The notes under the pieces were generated by a model. It worked only from the letters and a program-made list of their open reading frames with translations, did not search any database and had not been told where the DNA came from. A DNA stretch of 64,000 nt from Sisyra terminalis. Lineage: Eukaryota; Arthropoda; Insecta; Neuroptera; Sisyridae. The DNA lies in contig OY292278.1 in the NCBI GenBank assembly GCA_958496175.1, forward strand, positions 24,986,001-25,050,000. The letters run 5' to 3'. A program made the translations under genes and the position numbers. How positions within the stretch are numbered: the first letter of the stretch is position 1; every line of letters begins with the position of its first letter. Of the stretch, positions 49,852 through 60,840 are shown piece after piece.

Positions 49852-51770
49852 ATGGAAGAATATCCGGTTGTACAACCAGTTACGTCAGACGGGGAAACGA
49901 TCGATGTAAAAAATACGGAAGAGCAAAAAGAGTGGATGAAAAAAATCCTTTTGAACTATCGACCTGATGCAACTAACGGCGATATAGGTTCATTCCACCC
50001 TCATTAATCCCTTTGCATCCAGACGATAATTGTTTTCTTCTTTGTTACAGAAAGTTTGTGGTCGCGCGTCATGGTTGGATTTTTCAGTGAGTCCGTGCCA
50101 TCCGGCGGCGGTACGGGAGATGTGCGACGTGTTGTTTGTAGTCCGGATTTGCCGCTTCCCGCGGCTTCGGCACCATCGCCGTCCGAGGAGGACTTCCGCG
50201 CGGCTACGTCGAGCGCCAATGGCGCAAACACTATGCTGATTAGCAGCGCAAAACTTGAAAACGTAGACTATGGATCTACGACACACATACGAAATGAACA
50301 AACAACGCAGCGAATTCCAACGGCAAATATTCCAGCAGCACCAGTTTCCGCCAGTACTAACGGAATGATCAAAGAACAACGCGACGACCCTTACCAGTGT
50401 AATGTTTGCCACAAAACTTTCGCAGTTCCGGCCCGACTAACAAGGCACTACAGAACTCATACTGGTATGTCGAAAATGTAACTTTTCAGTTGCAAGGTTT
50501 AATTATTTTATTTTTTTTGATAGGTGAACGTCCGTTTCAGTGTGACTTCTGTGACAAGAAATTTGGCGTGAAGGAGAATTTGAGTGTCCATCGAAGGATA
50601 CATACCAAAGAACGGCCGTATAAGTGTGAGGTATGCGCACGCGCATTTGAACATTCTGGAAAGCTTCATCGACATATGCGAATACATACCGGAGAGCGGC
50701 CGCATGCTTGTGCGGTTTGTAATAAGACTTTCATCCAAAGTGGGCAACTGGTCATTCATATGAGGACACATACCGGTGAAAAGCCGTATGTTTGTCCGGT
50801 ATGTGAAAAAGGTTTTACATGCTCGAAACAATTGAAAGTACATTCACGAACACATACCGGCGAAAAACCGTACAACTGCGAAATCTGTGGCAAATCTTTC
50901 GGATACAACCACGTGTTGAAACTGCACCAGGTCTCCCACTTCGGTCAAAAAGTATACAAATGCACAATTTGTTTTGATACTTTCACGAGTAAGAAAACGA
51001 TGGAGGCTCACATAAAAACACATTCAGAAAACAGCGCGCAAGCGCAAAACGAACACCAGGAAACCGGACATCAAAATTCGCAAGAATCGATGATAATTGC
51101 AAACGAGTCGAGCTGTACAAGTGACAAGGAGAACAAAGACTTGACTTCATCTCAAACTTTAATGGAACATTCAAATATTATTCCTCAACAAACATACTAC
51201 GTCAATCCTCGAACAATCACGACGAGCTCAGATTCTCGGCTTATCTATCTTCAGCCGACCAACTCTTCTGCAGGAGTCAATCCTGCTCTGTTGGCGGCAG
51301 CAACAGCGGCCGCACGAGAAGAACTACGACCGCAAAGTCTGAACAGTCCACCTCAGGCGACCACCTCGCCATACATTAATTACACTCCTGCCGATCTTCG
51401 ACATTCAGTCTCCGCGTCATATTTCCCACAACAAATCGAAACACAGCCACAACGGCTTGACCGTGGAAATGAAATCAGGAGGCGCGTCGAAGCCGCACTG
51501 GCGGCTGCCGCCGCCGTCGACACCGGCGACGATCTCAGTCAAATCACTTCCAACGAACGCGTTTCAACACCCCCAAGTTCCACTCATTCAACCTCACCCA
51601 GTCCATCCCTATCTCCCGACCCAATGGATGAACATCGTCAAGTCTTAATCCTACCACCCCGCAAAAGGTCCAAAGCCATTCTCAAATCAATGGAACTGCG
51701 CTCAATACAACAATCAGGTCCTCCAACAGTCCGATACAACTCCGTAATACAATACGCTGGAACATCATAA
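49852..51770 (+). CDS. Kr-h1: Krueppel homolog 1, juvenile-hormone early-response zinc-finger factor
   Basis: Nuclear C2H2 transcription factor, induced by juvenile hormone through Met and blocking metamorphosis in insects. Coding exons are 49852-49987, 50051-50464 and 50524-51770, with GT..AG introns of 63 and 59 bp, giving 598 residues. The start is the first ATG of the frame (MEEYPVVQ). Seven fingers run at about residues 160-182, 188-210, 216-238, 244-266, 272-294, 300-322 and 328-350. Their hallmark strings VPARLTRHYRTH, VKENLSVHRRIHTKERPYKC, FEHSGKLHRHMRIH and FGYNHVLKLHQ identify Kr-h1. The tail has an Ala run, a Ser/Pro-rich stretch and the conserved LPPRKRSKAILKSME and VIQYAGTS ends. 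Kr-h1 usually has an eighth finger before the VPARLTRH finger; none is found here. Candidate AATAAA signals lie at 52179 and 52202. Alternative 5' exons upstream are possible. Confidence 0.96.
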
Positions 51771-53432
51771 TATTAATTTCCATCCCCTTCGTTACCCGTC
51801 GTGTATACGAAAGTATTTTTGGATATTTCCATTGACTAAGAGAATCGAATTCGAATCGTATTCTTATATTTAGTATTAATGTTAAGTACTGATTTGTCGT
51901 ACTTTTTCAGTACAAGTATAATTCAGGAACTATTAAATTAGACTGATATTTTTTTTTTTTTTTTGATCGTTCTCTCAACAAAACCTCACGAAAATAATTT
52001 AAAAGAGAAATTTATTTACATTAAAAAAATATATATTAGGCATACGTATATTATTACCTTTTTAAAAATATCTTATATGTTGTTTTTCTGTGATAAAATA
52101 ACGGATTTGTGTTTGTTAATTGTGCGTACGTACGGCAAATAATTGAAAAATGAAAGCAGGTTGCAAAAGAAATCTTGCAATAAATCTTAATTAAGTAAAA
52201 CAATAAATACCTCATACAAGGTGGCTTGATAGCGCTGAAAAACGGTCCTATCGAAACACCCTGTACATGTTTTTTTTCTTGTTTTTGAATACTTTTTCTT
52301 GTTTTCAATATAAATGTATATAATAAGATTTATATAAGCTAAGAAAAATTATTTATAATCAAACAACATAAAATATTTATTAGAATTGTATTTAATAGCT
52401 ATAAATTAGAGATTATTTTTAAGCTTAATTTTATAAAAACTACAAAACGGAAAGTGAAATGAATCAAATTTTCATGCTTATACAAAGCCATTACCATGTT
52501 TTTAATAAACTGCATTTAACTTTATAAATTTTAAAACGTTTTAAATTTTAGACTGAGGATGAAGGTTTGATTTTATTTCAATTGACGAAAAAAAATTATT
52601 ACCTATTACCACGATACTATTAGAGTATAGACATATTTGATTATATTGATTGTATTTTGTAACCTTATTAAATATTTTACTGTACTGTTGGTTAAGTCTG
52701 AAAACGATGAAAATTACTTTAAAGAAATTTTTAAAATTAAACAGAAACACTATTAATACTAATGTCGTTGTATCGTAAATACCGGTCATTTACGCTTCAC
52801 ATCATTAATAAAAAAATATTTTATTCGAACCGCTTTCGTTTTAATTTCAATTTTTCTTAACATATATATATACCTTTCGTCCATTTTCAGAAAAAAAAAA
52901 TTAAAAAAGATGATGTACTTACAGTTTTAAGATTATATTGACATCGTTTCACAATAAATGTAAAAGAAAAATTACTCATTAAAACTGATAAAACAGTAAT
53001 CGAAAAATTCGTAAGTTAAAATGGTTTTTTTATTATATGAGATCAAAAATAATCAATCAATTGCATATTAACTAGTTCATGTTTGCAGTAACGTCTAATA
53101 ATACTTTTAAAGAGTCATATTATGCAAGTCAAAATTTATTCAAAATTGAAGAACCACCAAAAAATCTTGTATGCTTTACTTTTATCACACCAGTGGCGCT
53201 AATAGCTGAACTTAAAATTGATAAGAATGAATAATGTAGGTTACTTTTTTTTGTACAATTTTAGTTTGTTTCTAGGCTGGCACTGGTTTTTACGCTTGCT
53301 AACCGGCGTGTTTAATGGCGGTTGTGCATTTCACAGAAAATCGTTTTACTTACGTTTGACAAAACTTTTGGTGAAATTAATTCATAATATTTTATTTAGT
53401 TAATAAGGTTTTGTTCATATCAACAAATCAAA
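51771..53432. other. Kr-h1 3' UTR and spacer to SNRPB
   Basis: AT-rich sequence with several T runs. AATAAA at 52179-52184 and 52202-52207 could end the Kr-h1 transcript. The SNRPB promoter and 5' UTR lie in the last 200-250 bases, which are slightly richer in G+C (53260-53340) and lack a TATA box. No other gene is seen. Confidence 0.55.
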
Positions 53433-54149
53433 ATGGTAAGAGTATTAAATTTCTTAATAATTATTGTATTAAACAATAAACCAAGTCTAACCTCCAAATA
53501 ATTTCTATTTCAGACGATCGGAAAGAATAATAAAATGCTCCAGCACATCAATTATCGTGTTCGGATAATTTTACAAGACTCCCGAACATTTATTGGGACT
53601 TTTAAAGCATTTGACAAACATATGAATCTAATTTTGGGGGATTGTGAGGAGTTTAGAAAGATTAAGCAAAAGAACGCCAAACAGATAGAGCGTGAAGAAA
53701 AACGAGTTTTAGGATTTGTATTGTTACGAGGCGAGAATATAGTGTCGATGACGATAGAAGGCCCACCGCCTCCCGAAGAAGGTTTGCCTCGAGTTCCAAT
53801 TCCAGGAGCTGCTCCAGGACTGGGAATGGGCCGAGCTGCTGGTCGTGGAGTGCCCGTTGGGATGGCAGGTGTCCCGGCAGGATTACAAGGTCCGGTAAGA
53901 GGAGTTGGTGGTCCGTCGCAACAAATAATGACACCAACAGGGCGAGGACAGGTGTCGGCGCCTCCACAAATGCATCAAGGACCACCAGGAATCGGTGCTC
54001 CACCACCTGGTATGATGGGGCCGCCACCCGGAATGATGGGAATGCCACCGGGAATGTCTATGGGACGTGGGGCTCCACCGATGGGACCGCCCGGAATGAG
54101 AGGACCACCCCCGGGAATGATGCGTGGTGGACCTCCTCGTCCATACTAA
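53433..54149 (+). CDS. SNRPB: Small nuclear ribonucleoprotein SmB/B'
   Basis: Core Sm protein of the heteroheptameric ring on U1, U2, U4 and U5 snRNAs; essential for spliceosome assembly. Exon 1 codes only the start ATG (53433-53435). A 78-bp GT..AG intron follows, and exon 2 (53514-54149) gives the rest, 212 residues in all. It begins [20 protein letters not shown], followed by the Sm1 motif ([20 protein letters not shown]) and the Sm2 motif ([20 protein letters not shown]). The tail is rich in PPPGM and GRG repeats, the type methylated by PRMT5 in SmB. Length and order match SmB of other animals. A possible ATTAAA signal lies at 54348. It is read in the same direction as Kr-h1 and the ZAD gene but shows no sign of sharing a transcript. 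Confidence 0.96.
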
Positions 54150-54660
54150 TCCATTGCAACTGATTAATATTGATCCAAGCCCTTATGTCTATTTTTTCAT
54201 TATTATTTTATATAAATGTATAAAACTATAAAAACAGGAATATTCCATTTCTTTTTTCAAGAAAATAGTTGTTTCTTGACACCATAAATTTAAGAATTCG
54301 AATTAATGTTAGAATTATAAAAATAAGCTCTTCATAATGTATATTATATTAAAAAAAAACATTGATTTAATGCTGTTTGTTTTATTTAATCAAAAATGAA
54401 AATTTAAAATAATTTCACTTAAAAGTTCTATTTATTTCATAATTGTAATTACAATATTGAGGAACTGAACTTCCATTTTAAAAATTACAGAGAGAAATAA
54501 TATAAAAAAAAGTTATACAATAGTTTCATATTATTTTACTCGTATTTATTGCTAATTAAAAATGAACATTAATAAGGACTGTGCAAATGAATAGCTGACT
54601 TTAGACACAATTGACTTAATCGTCGTTATATTTACAAAAATGGTGAAGAAACATGTTCGA
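54150..54660. other. SNRPB 3' region
   Basis: AT-rich downstream sequence with an ATTAAA at 54348-54353. No gene or repeat is recognised. Confidence 0.5.
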
Positions 54661-55105
54661 AACAGTATTTTTCTACGTATACAATATATAGAATATATTG
54701 CGGTCCAATTTATGTAGTATAATTTAATATAATAATATAAAAAATCATACCATAAACATAAATTGAATAGAAGTTCAAAAAAAATATTTGTGACGTATTG
54801 CCCAGATACGTATTTCGATTGCCAAGCAATCTTCCTCAGTGGTCATCAAGTAGTTTAGATCATTCCGTAACTGTTTTGTAATGATTGCTTGAGGAAAATT
54901 GCTTGGCAATTGAAATACGTATCTGGGCAATACGTTACAAATAATTTTTGTTTGAACTTCTATTCAATTTATGTTTATGGTATGATTTTTATATATTATT
55001 ATATTAAATTATATTACATAAATTGGACCGCAATGTATTCTATATATTGTATACACAGTATAACTGTCCAAAGTTAGCGAAAAAATCTCATTTTGAGTAT
55101 TTTTC
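54661..55105. mobile_element. Long fold-back element with hammerhead-like centre
   Basis: Arms of about 165 bp (54673-54839 and 54888-55056) are inverted copies, with ACCATAAACATAAATTGAAT, a GTTCAAA block and CCAGATACGTATTTC in the left arm. Each arm ends near the centre with the core CTGAGGA-A-stem-TTG-stem-GAAATACG; the right copy has TTGAGGA. A single-arm relative lies at 60601-60840. No coding sequence. Confidence 0.85.
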
Positions 55106-56183
55106 TATTAATTAGGTTGATGTTTGCAGTATTTATTTCTGTTTATTATTTTTAACGTTATTAACAGTTATAAATTCTGCAAAGGTATACAATGATACAA
55201 CCTGACAACGTTTCATTCTCTAAAATTGTTGAATAATGTTCTCATTATTACGAACTTTGCTTAAATTTATGGCAGTTTATTTTTTATGTACTCTTGCAGC
55301 AATTCAATCTACGTCGCTCAGAAAAAAGCACAACTTAAGTAGGTAATTGCCTCCTCTTTGAATTCTTATTTGATTCCTTAATAACAAAAACAAACTATTT
55401 TTTTATTGATATTTACCGTTGCTTTATAACTATTATGGTCTTTAGCGATCCAATCCTAATAAAAATTCTTAATCAAAAAATCTCGAAAATTTACTCAACA
55501 GGAGGATCAAACCCAAAATTTACCAGTTTTGGAGTGGTCACCTAAACCAGTCGACCACTAGTAGTCTAACAAAGTATTTGGTTTTCCATAAGAAAACATA
55601 TATATCAAAATTAACTTAATGAAAGTAATTCAAGGACATTACATTTATGAAACAAAATTGCAAATTATGTAACTAGCTGTAATGTTGTGGGCAATTTTAT
55701 GGTAAAAATATTGGTTGATGTTGGAATTACTTTTTTTTTTTTTGATATTGTGTTTCAATGGCTTAGCTGGGCTTAACTTCGCATATAAGTCTTATATTAA
55801 TTTTATGGCAATTAAAGCCACTACGTTTTATTTCCGAGGGTGACTGATTTTTAGCGAGAAAACCAAAAGATAATAAATTGTTTATTATGCTTCCTAATCG
55901 ATTAGGTCTTTTATTGAAAATATTTTTGAATTTTAAGGCAGTTCTTATTTTCGAGAAAACACAGTATTTAATTCATTATTTTGTAGAAAGTTTAAGTTAA
56001 ACGCGTTAAACTCAAAAGATTGTCATATTTGAATAGCAATGTAATAATAGGCAAATATATGTATGGAATATATGTATGTATATCGGCACAACTTGAAAAC
56101 AAAAAATGTAAATACATATGAGGGAAAACCAAATATTATATTCATTAGCAAATTTGAACTAACTGAATATTGTCATTGGAATT
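55106..56183. other. Spacer with one SINE
   Basis: Apart from the SINE at 55405-55565, nothing supportable is seen in this AT-rich spacer. Confidence 0.5.
55405..55565 (-). mobile_element. tRNA-derived SINE, near full length
   Basis: On the minus strand the head reads GTGGTCGACTGGTTTAGGTG (box A region), then TTTGGGTTTGATCCTCC (box B region), then the tail TTTTTATTAGGATTGGATCG and AAAGCAACGGTAAATATCAA. The order and length match the copy at 59802-59968. Confidence 0.8.
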
Positions 56184-56407
56184 AAAATCCCTTTTAGCAC
56201 AGTCAAATCTGGCAACATTGTATTTTCTACTTTGTGTTTTGTTCTATTCACGATTTTTTTTTTGTTAATTCTATTTTAATATAGTATTATTTTCTCTTTT
56301 GTGGCTACATTTTCATTGGGGCTGATTTATTCGCGAATTAAATTAAAAATAAAGTAGAAAATGAAACGTTGCCAAATTTGACTGTGCTAAAAGAGACTTT
56401 TTGAGTC
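56184..56407. mobile_element. MITE, family B
   Basis: Inverted termini TTTTAGCACAGTCAAATCTG and, complemented, TTTTAGCACAGTCAAATTTG, continuing through GGCAACATTG and an AATTCGCGAA block. The right end finishes TGAGTC followed by AATTTTTT, as in the family A copies; the left end is slightly eroded. It lies 415 bp upstream of the ZAD gene start codon. Confidence 0.8.
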
Positions 56408-56434
56408 AATTTTTTAATATTAACTTCGATTAAA

Positions 56435-56490
56435 TTCAATTTGTCAGTTGTACCAGTGTTGACAGTGAATATTTCACGCGTAGCTACTAG
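56435..56490 (-). repeat. Dispersed repeat C fragment
   Basis: On the minus strand GCGTGAAATATTCACTGTC and TACAACTGACAAATTG match the start of the two repeats at 30.9 and 31.5 kb. This shows the pair there belongs to a dispersed family. Confidence 0.55.
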
Positions 56491-56821
56491 TCATTTATAA
56501 TTATTATTCGTTTAGTATTTTGAAACTTATTCATAATTTATTTAACATAATAAATTCAGAATGCATTTTTGTATTTTCCTACTTCTTATACCAATATCTT
56601 TATTTAGTTTTAACAAAAAAAAAAATAAAAAAACGAAATGAATCACTGTAATTTGAAACTCCATATTATTACACATTACATATGTGCGACTGCGATATGT
56701 GCCTTAAACAGTTTTACCTTCAAATCGAAATACTACACAAAATGTAATTGCTTTCCAAGTTTTTCAATTAAAGTAAACTTAGAATCGAAATTGGGTTATT
56801 CCAGTAAATTTTCCCCGAAAA

Positions 56822-58421
56822 ATGGAATATGATTTTGATAATATTTGTCGCGTGTGCCTATGTGAAGGAGTAATGATGTCAATTTTTAAAGTAAATATAT
56901 CGAAGAAAATAATGGCGTGTTCATCCGTACAGGTAAGCAAGAAAAACAATTCTTAATGTTTACTTATTTTGACGCAGTATTTTAAATTTCAAAAATTTGT
57001 TTTAGGTGTGGCAGAATGATGGCTTACCGTCACAAATATGTAATAAATGCGTTGCCAAACTGCACATTGCGTTTCAGTTTAAGAAACAGTGCGAAAAATC
57101 AGATGCCAAACTCCGTTTACATATTAATTCAACTTCCGCAACAAATAGTAACACTAGCAATAGTAATAGTATGAATATCCAGAGTAGTATACAACAAATC
57201 CATGAGGATTGTCAAGTTTTTGTTGAATGCACCCCCGCAGTGGATATGCAAGATATGACGCAAAACCAAGAACAGTGCCACTTTGAGCCAATGCCTGTTA
57301 GCAATACAGGAACTCAACTAATGTCTCAACTAAGTTATAGTACTAATTTGAATGTTGTCCAGTCTCAACACCATGTTACGATTCCTTACAACGTTCAAAA
57401 CTTGAATCATTCTCAATTTCCTTCAATTTATAATGTGCAACCGATTAATGTTAGTCAAGTGCAGCTACCAGTTAGTACGAGTAATAATATTTTAGCATCG
57501 GCTTTGGGACAGATGCCTTCGGCAGGACAAATTCAACCCTCCATGCATCTAACACTAGAAACGGAACAAATTCAAAGTGAGCCAATCGCGGAACAAATTG
57601 AGGAAGAAAAAAGTAATACTAAAACTAAGTCAAACAAAGTGAAAAAGGAAACAATGGAATCTAATAAACAGTGCGTTACTTGTGGAAAGGTATTTTCAAC
57701 CCCCACGAAATTAACTCGTCATATGAAAACACATGCGTCTGATTTACCGTATAAGTGTAAAGTGTGTAATAAAGCTTTTGCCCATAGTGGGAACTATAAA
57801 ATTCATCTTCGGATGCATACAGGAGAGCGACCATTTCAATGTTCTGTATGTAATAAAGGATGTCGTCAAGCTCAAGATTTGGAGAAACATATGCGAGTGC
57901 ATACTGGGGAGCGGCCACACCAATGTAATATTTGTCCGCGAGCTTTTTCAACTAGTAGCAATTTGATTGCTCATATTCGAACGCACACAGGGGAGAAGCC
58001 GTACGTTTGTTGTGTATGTCAGAAGGCATTTTGTCAATCGAATGAATTAACGAAGCACATGCGAACGCACACGGGGGAAAAGAGTCATTCGTGCTCAATT
58101 TGCCATAAAGAGTTCAACGGTTCAAGCACTCTTATAGTTCATATGCGAACACATACAGGAGAAAGGCCTTACATTTGCACCAAGTGTAACAAGGGCTTTG
58201 CCCAGTCCAGTTGTTTAGCAGTTCATATGAAGCGACATGCTGGCCAAAAGAATTTCCATTGTCCAGATTCTGATTGTAATCGATCATTTGTCGTCAATGC
58301 GGATTTAAAAGAGCATATGCTTACTCATTCTGGAGATAAACCTTACGGATGTAATGTTTGCGATAAAAGATATTCGAGAGCTAACGACTTAAATCGACAT
58401 ACAAAAACACATCCCTTATAA
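56822..58421 (+). CDS. ZAD-domain C2H2 zinc-finger transcription factor
   Basis: Putative nuclear DNA-binding factor. Exons 56822-56932 and 57006-58421 (73-bp GT..AG intron) give 508 residues. The N-terminal ZAD, an arthropod-enriched dimerisation domain, has its two zinc pairs as C9/C12 (ICRVC) and C49/C52 (ICNKC), followed by AFQFKKQCEKSDAKLRLH. The intron falls inside the ZAD. A Gln/Asn/Ser-rich linker covers about residues 80-255. Nine C2H2 fingers with TGE(R/K)P-type linkers follow from residue 258 to near the C-terminus. Finger 3 has CR in place of the usual aromatic (CNKGCRQ), and finger 8 has an expanded CPDSDC spacing. ZAD paralogues are numerous and fast-evolving, so I give no gene symbol. 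The polyadenylation signal is probably AATAAA at 58994. Confidence 0.92.
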
Positions 58422-58993
58422 TTCCATTGATAATACAAATTTACAAGTAGGATAGATATGTCCTAGACACTTGCAGATAAAAACTATACGATAAACATGA
58501 AAAATAGAAACGGAAACTTAGACTCATTTGCAAGCATTGAAAGAACAAAAGAATAGTTTCTTTTTTGGGACTGTGATTTTAGTAGTTCAGTTCACCAAAC
58601 CTTGTTTCTAAATTGTTGTACAGTAAGTAAGGGAAAAACTACAATGAAGTGAATTGCACTTAATCTACTGGCGCAACTATTCTTTGGCTTCCAACGCTTG
58701 ATGTACGAGTTCAAAGCATTTCTATGGTTCATAGTTCTATGTTTGGAACAATCATCATTTTAAAAAAATATTTCAAAAAATCACCGGAAAGTAATAGTGT
58801 TTTATAGCAAATTTAATAGTTTTCATGTATAATAATTATTTTTTTATTTATTTTATGAATCTTTTAGAATTTTAAAATTGAAATGACACAAATAGTATAT
58901 CTATACTAATAAGTAATAAGATGTATTGATTGGAATGATGAAATTGATCTCATTTGTACTATGTTATGCTCATCTGTATTTAAATAATGCTTA

Positions 58994-58999
58994 AATAAA
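58994..58999 (+). terminator. Polyadenylation signal of the ZAD gene
   Basis: AATAAA lies 573 bases after the stop codon and is followed within 25 bases by a TTTTGTAAGTGTTATTTT stretch that can serve as the U/GU-rich element. No earlier canonical hexamer was noticed in the 3' UTR. Confidence 0.55.
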
Positions 59000-59801
59000 G
59001 TATATAATTTTGTAAGTGTTATTTTCCAATGGTTGAAATCAAAAAAAGGGCAATGGCTTACTATTTTCAGATTTTTTAAACAGTTTCTTAGAATATTTAT
59101 AAGAATAGTGTTCTTATATAATCCTAAACATGATTAAATGAAACTGATTTCTTCGAAATTGAAATTTAATTGATAATTTAAAGTAATCATACGACGTTGC
59201 TGAAACGATTTTAAACACTAACAACTAAATTTTGTGCATTGAAAAGTACCAAGATGTTGCCAAAGTCACTAAATAACATCTAATTTATCCAGAATTTTGG
59301 TTTAATAAAATATAAGATGTATAAGGTAATAAAATCCACTTAATTAAATTTATGTATTCTTGAGCTTTTCTTCAGTAGAAAGAATTATGCTTTTGTTGGT
59401 AGAACTAACTTAGCTGTTGATTTATGTATATATTTTTTTTGAAAGTTTAATTGCGCTGTTTTTTTAATTGGTGATTTGTTATAGTTATTTTTACCTGTTT
59501 AAGCAAGAGTTTCCAATAGACTGAGCCAATATTTGTTATTTTTGATTATTGAGAAAAATGTAGTAAAAAGTTTTTTTTCATCAAGAAAGGAAAATTATAC
59601 GCCATAACGTAGAGGAACTTTTAGAAAAAGCCTCCAGAAGAATGAAGAAGAAGCTATTTCGTTACTAAGAAATAAGAAAAAAATTACTGAACCTTGAGAA
59701 GAGCCATTAATCTGTTCCAAACCTCAAAATGCCATCCCAGTTGTTTTTGTTACGTATTCCTGAATAAGAAAAATGAATTTATAAATTTCATAACTATTTT
59801 T

Positions 59802-59968
59802 TTTATTGTTATTTACCGTCGCCTTATAACTACCAAGGTCTTCAGCGACTCTAAGGCTAATTAAAATCAATATTTGTAAAAAATGTTGAAAATTTGCTCA
59901 ATACGAGAATCAAACTCAACACCTACCAGTTTTGAAGCGGTCACCTTGACCATTCGGCCACCAATAGG
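59802..59968 (-). mobile_element. tRNA-derived SINE, best-preserved copy
   Basis: On the minus strand GGTGGCCGAATGGTCAAGGT resembles the start of Leu/Ser tRNA genes (box A). GAGTTTGATTCTCG is a box B-like element about 45 bases further. The tail contains AGCCTTAGAGTCGCTGAAGA and TATAAGGCGACGGTAAATAA. No protein is encoded. Confidence 0.85.
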
Positions 59969-60600
59969 CAAATGACAATTATTGTATAAAAAATAATAAA
60001 AGAGAATGCAAAGAAATTAACTAGTTTTATAAAGTGAATTTTAATTTTGGTTACTTAAATGTAACTTATATTTATAACTACTTATATTTTAAAAAAAATA
60101 TTATCTCATTTCAAAGCATTACTGAGAAGTGTTGTCACCAATTATTCACTAAATTTAATTATTCATCCAATTTTAAAGAATTATTCAGAGATGTAAAATA
60201 AATGTATTTAATTTTTAATATTTAAATTCAATACACATATTATGTCTATTATGAACTGTAACTCATATGATCTCAATAAATATAATTTGTAAAAAATATT
60301 TTGTTAATACCTTTTTTGCATAACTTTTAAATGCAGTAATTTTTAATTGCAGCTCACGAAAAATACAAATTTTGAAAAGTGACAAGAACTGTCAAGCAGT
60401 TGGTCACCCCTGGTATATACTATGTATGGTAAAGTGTATTGAGCCAGAAAAAGTCTTAAAACAACTTATCAAAGAATGTGCTTCGAAAGCGTGGTAAACA
60501 AATACACTGGGGAGATGCGTAGAATAATTCAAAATGCCTCTAAATGCTTTTTTTTAACAGGGACATTTGAAACATAGCAGTTACATAGTGATTCAATACT

Positions 60601-60840
60601 GCTTTATGACCACTGAGGAAGGTTGCTTGGCAATTGAAATACGTATCCGGATAATACATCAATAAACATTTGTTTGAGCTTTTGTTCAAATAAACATTTA
60701 TAGTTTACTTTTGTAAACTATATAACATAAATAAGACCACAAAATATTTTATACATATATATTGTATATATACAATATATACCATATATTGTATAAACAG
60801 TATAACTGTTCAGTTAACGAAAAAATCTATTTTGATTTTA
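60601..60840 (+). mobile_element. Single-arm copy of the hammerhead-like fold-back family
   Basis: ACCACTGAGGAAGGTTGCTT and GAAATACGTATCCGG match the arm centre of the element at 54661-55105, and ACAGTATAACTGTTCAGTTA with ACGAAAAAATC matches its outer end. The opposite arm is missing. It contains a nested TA palindrome near 60751-60787. Confidence 0.7.

Noticed and set aside
50508..50843. 111-codon minus-strand frame within Kr-h1
   Set aside because: Antisense shadow of the zinc-finger repeats.
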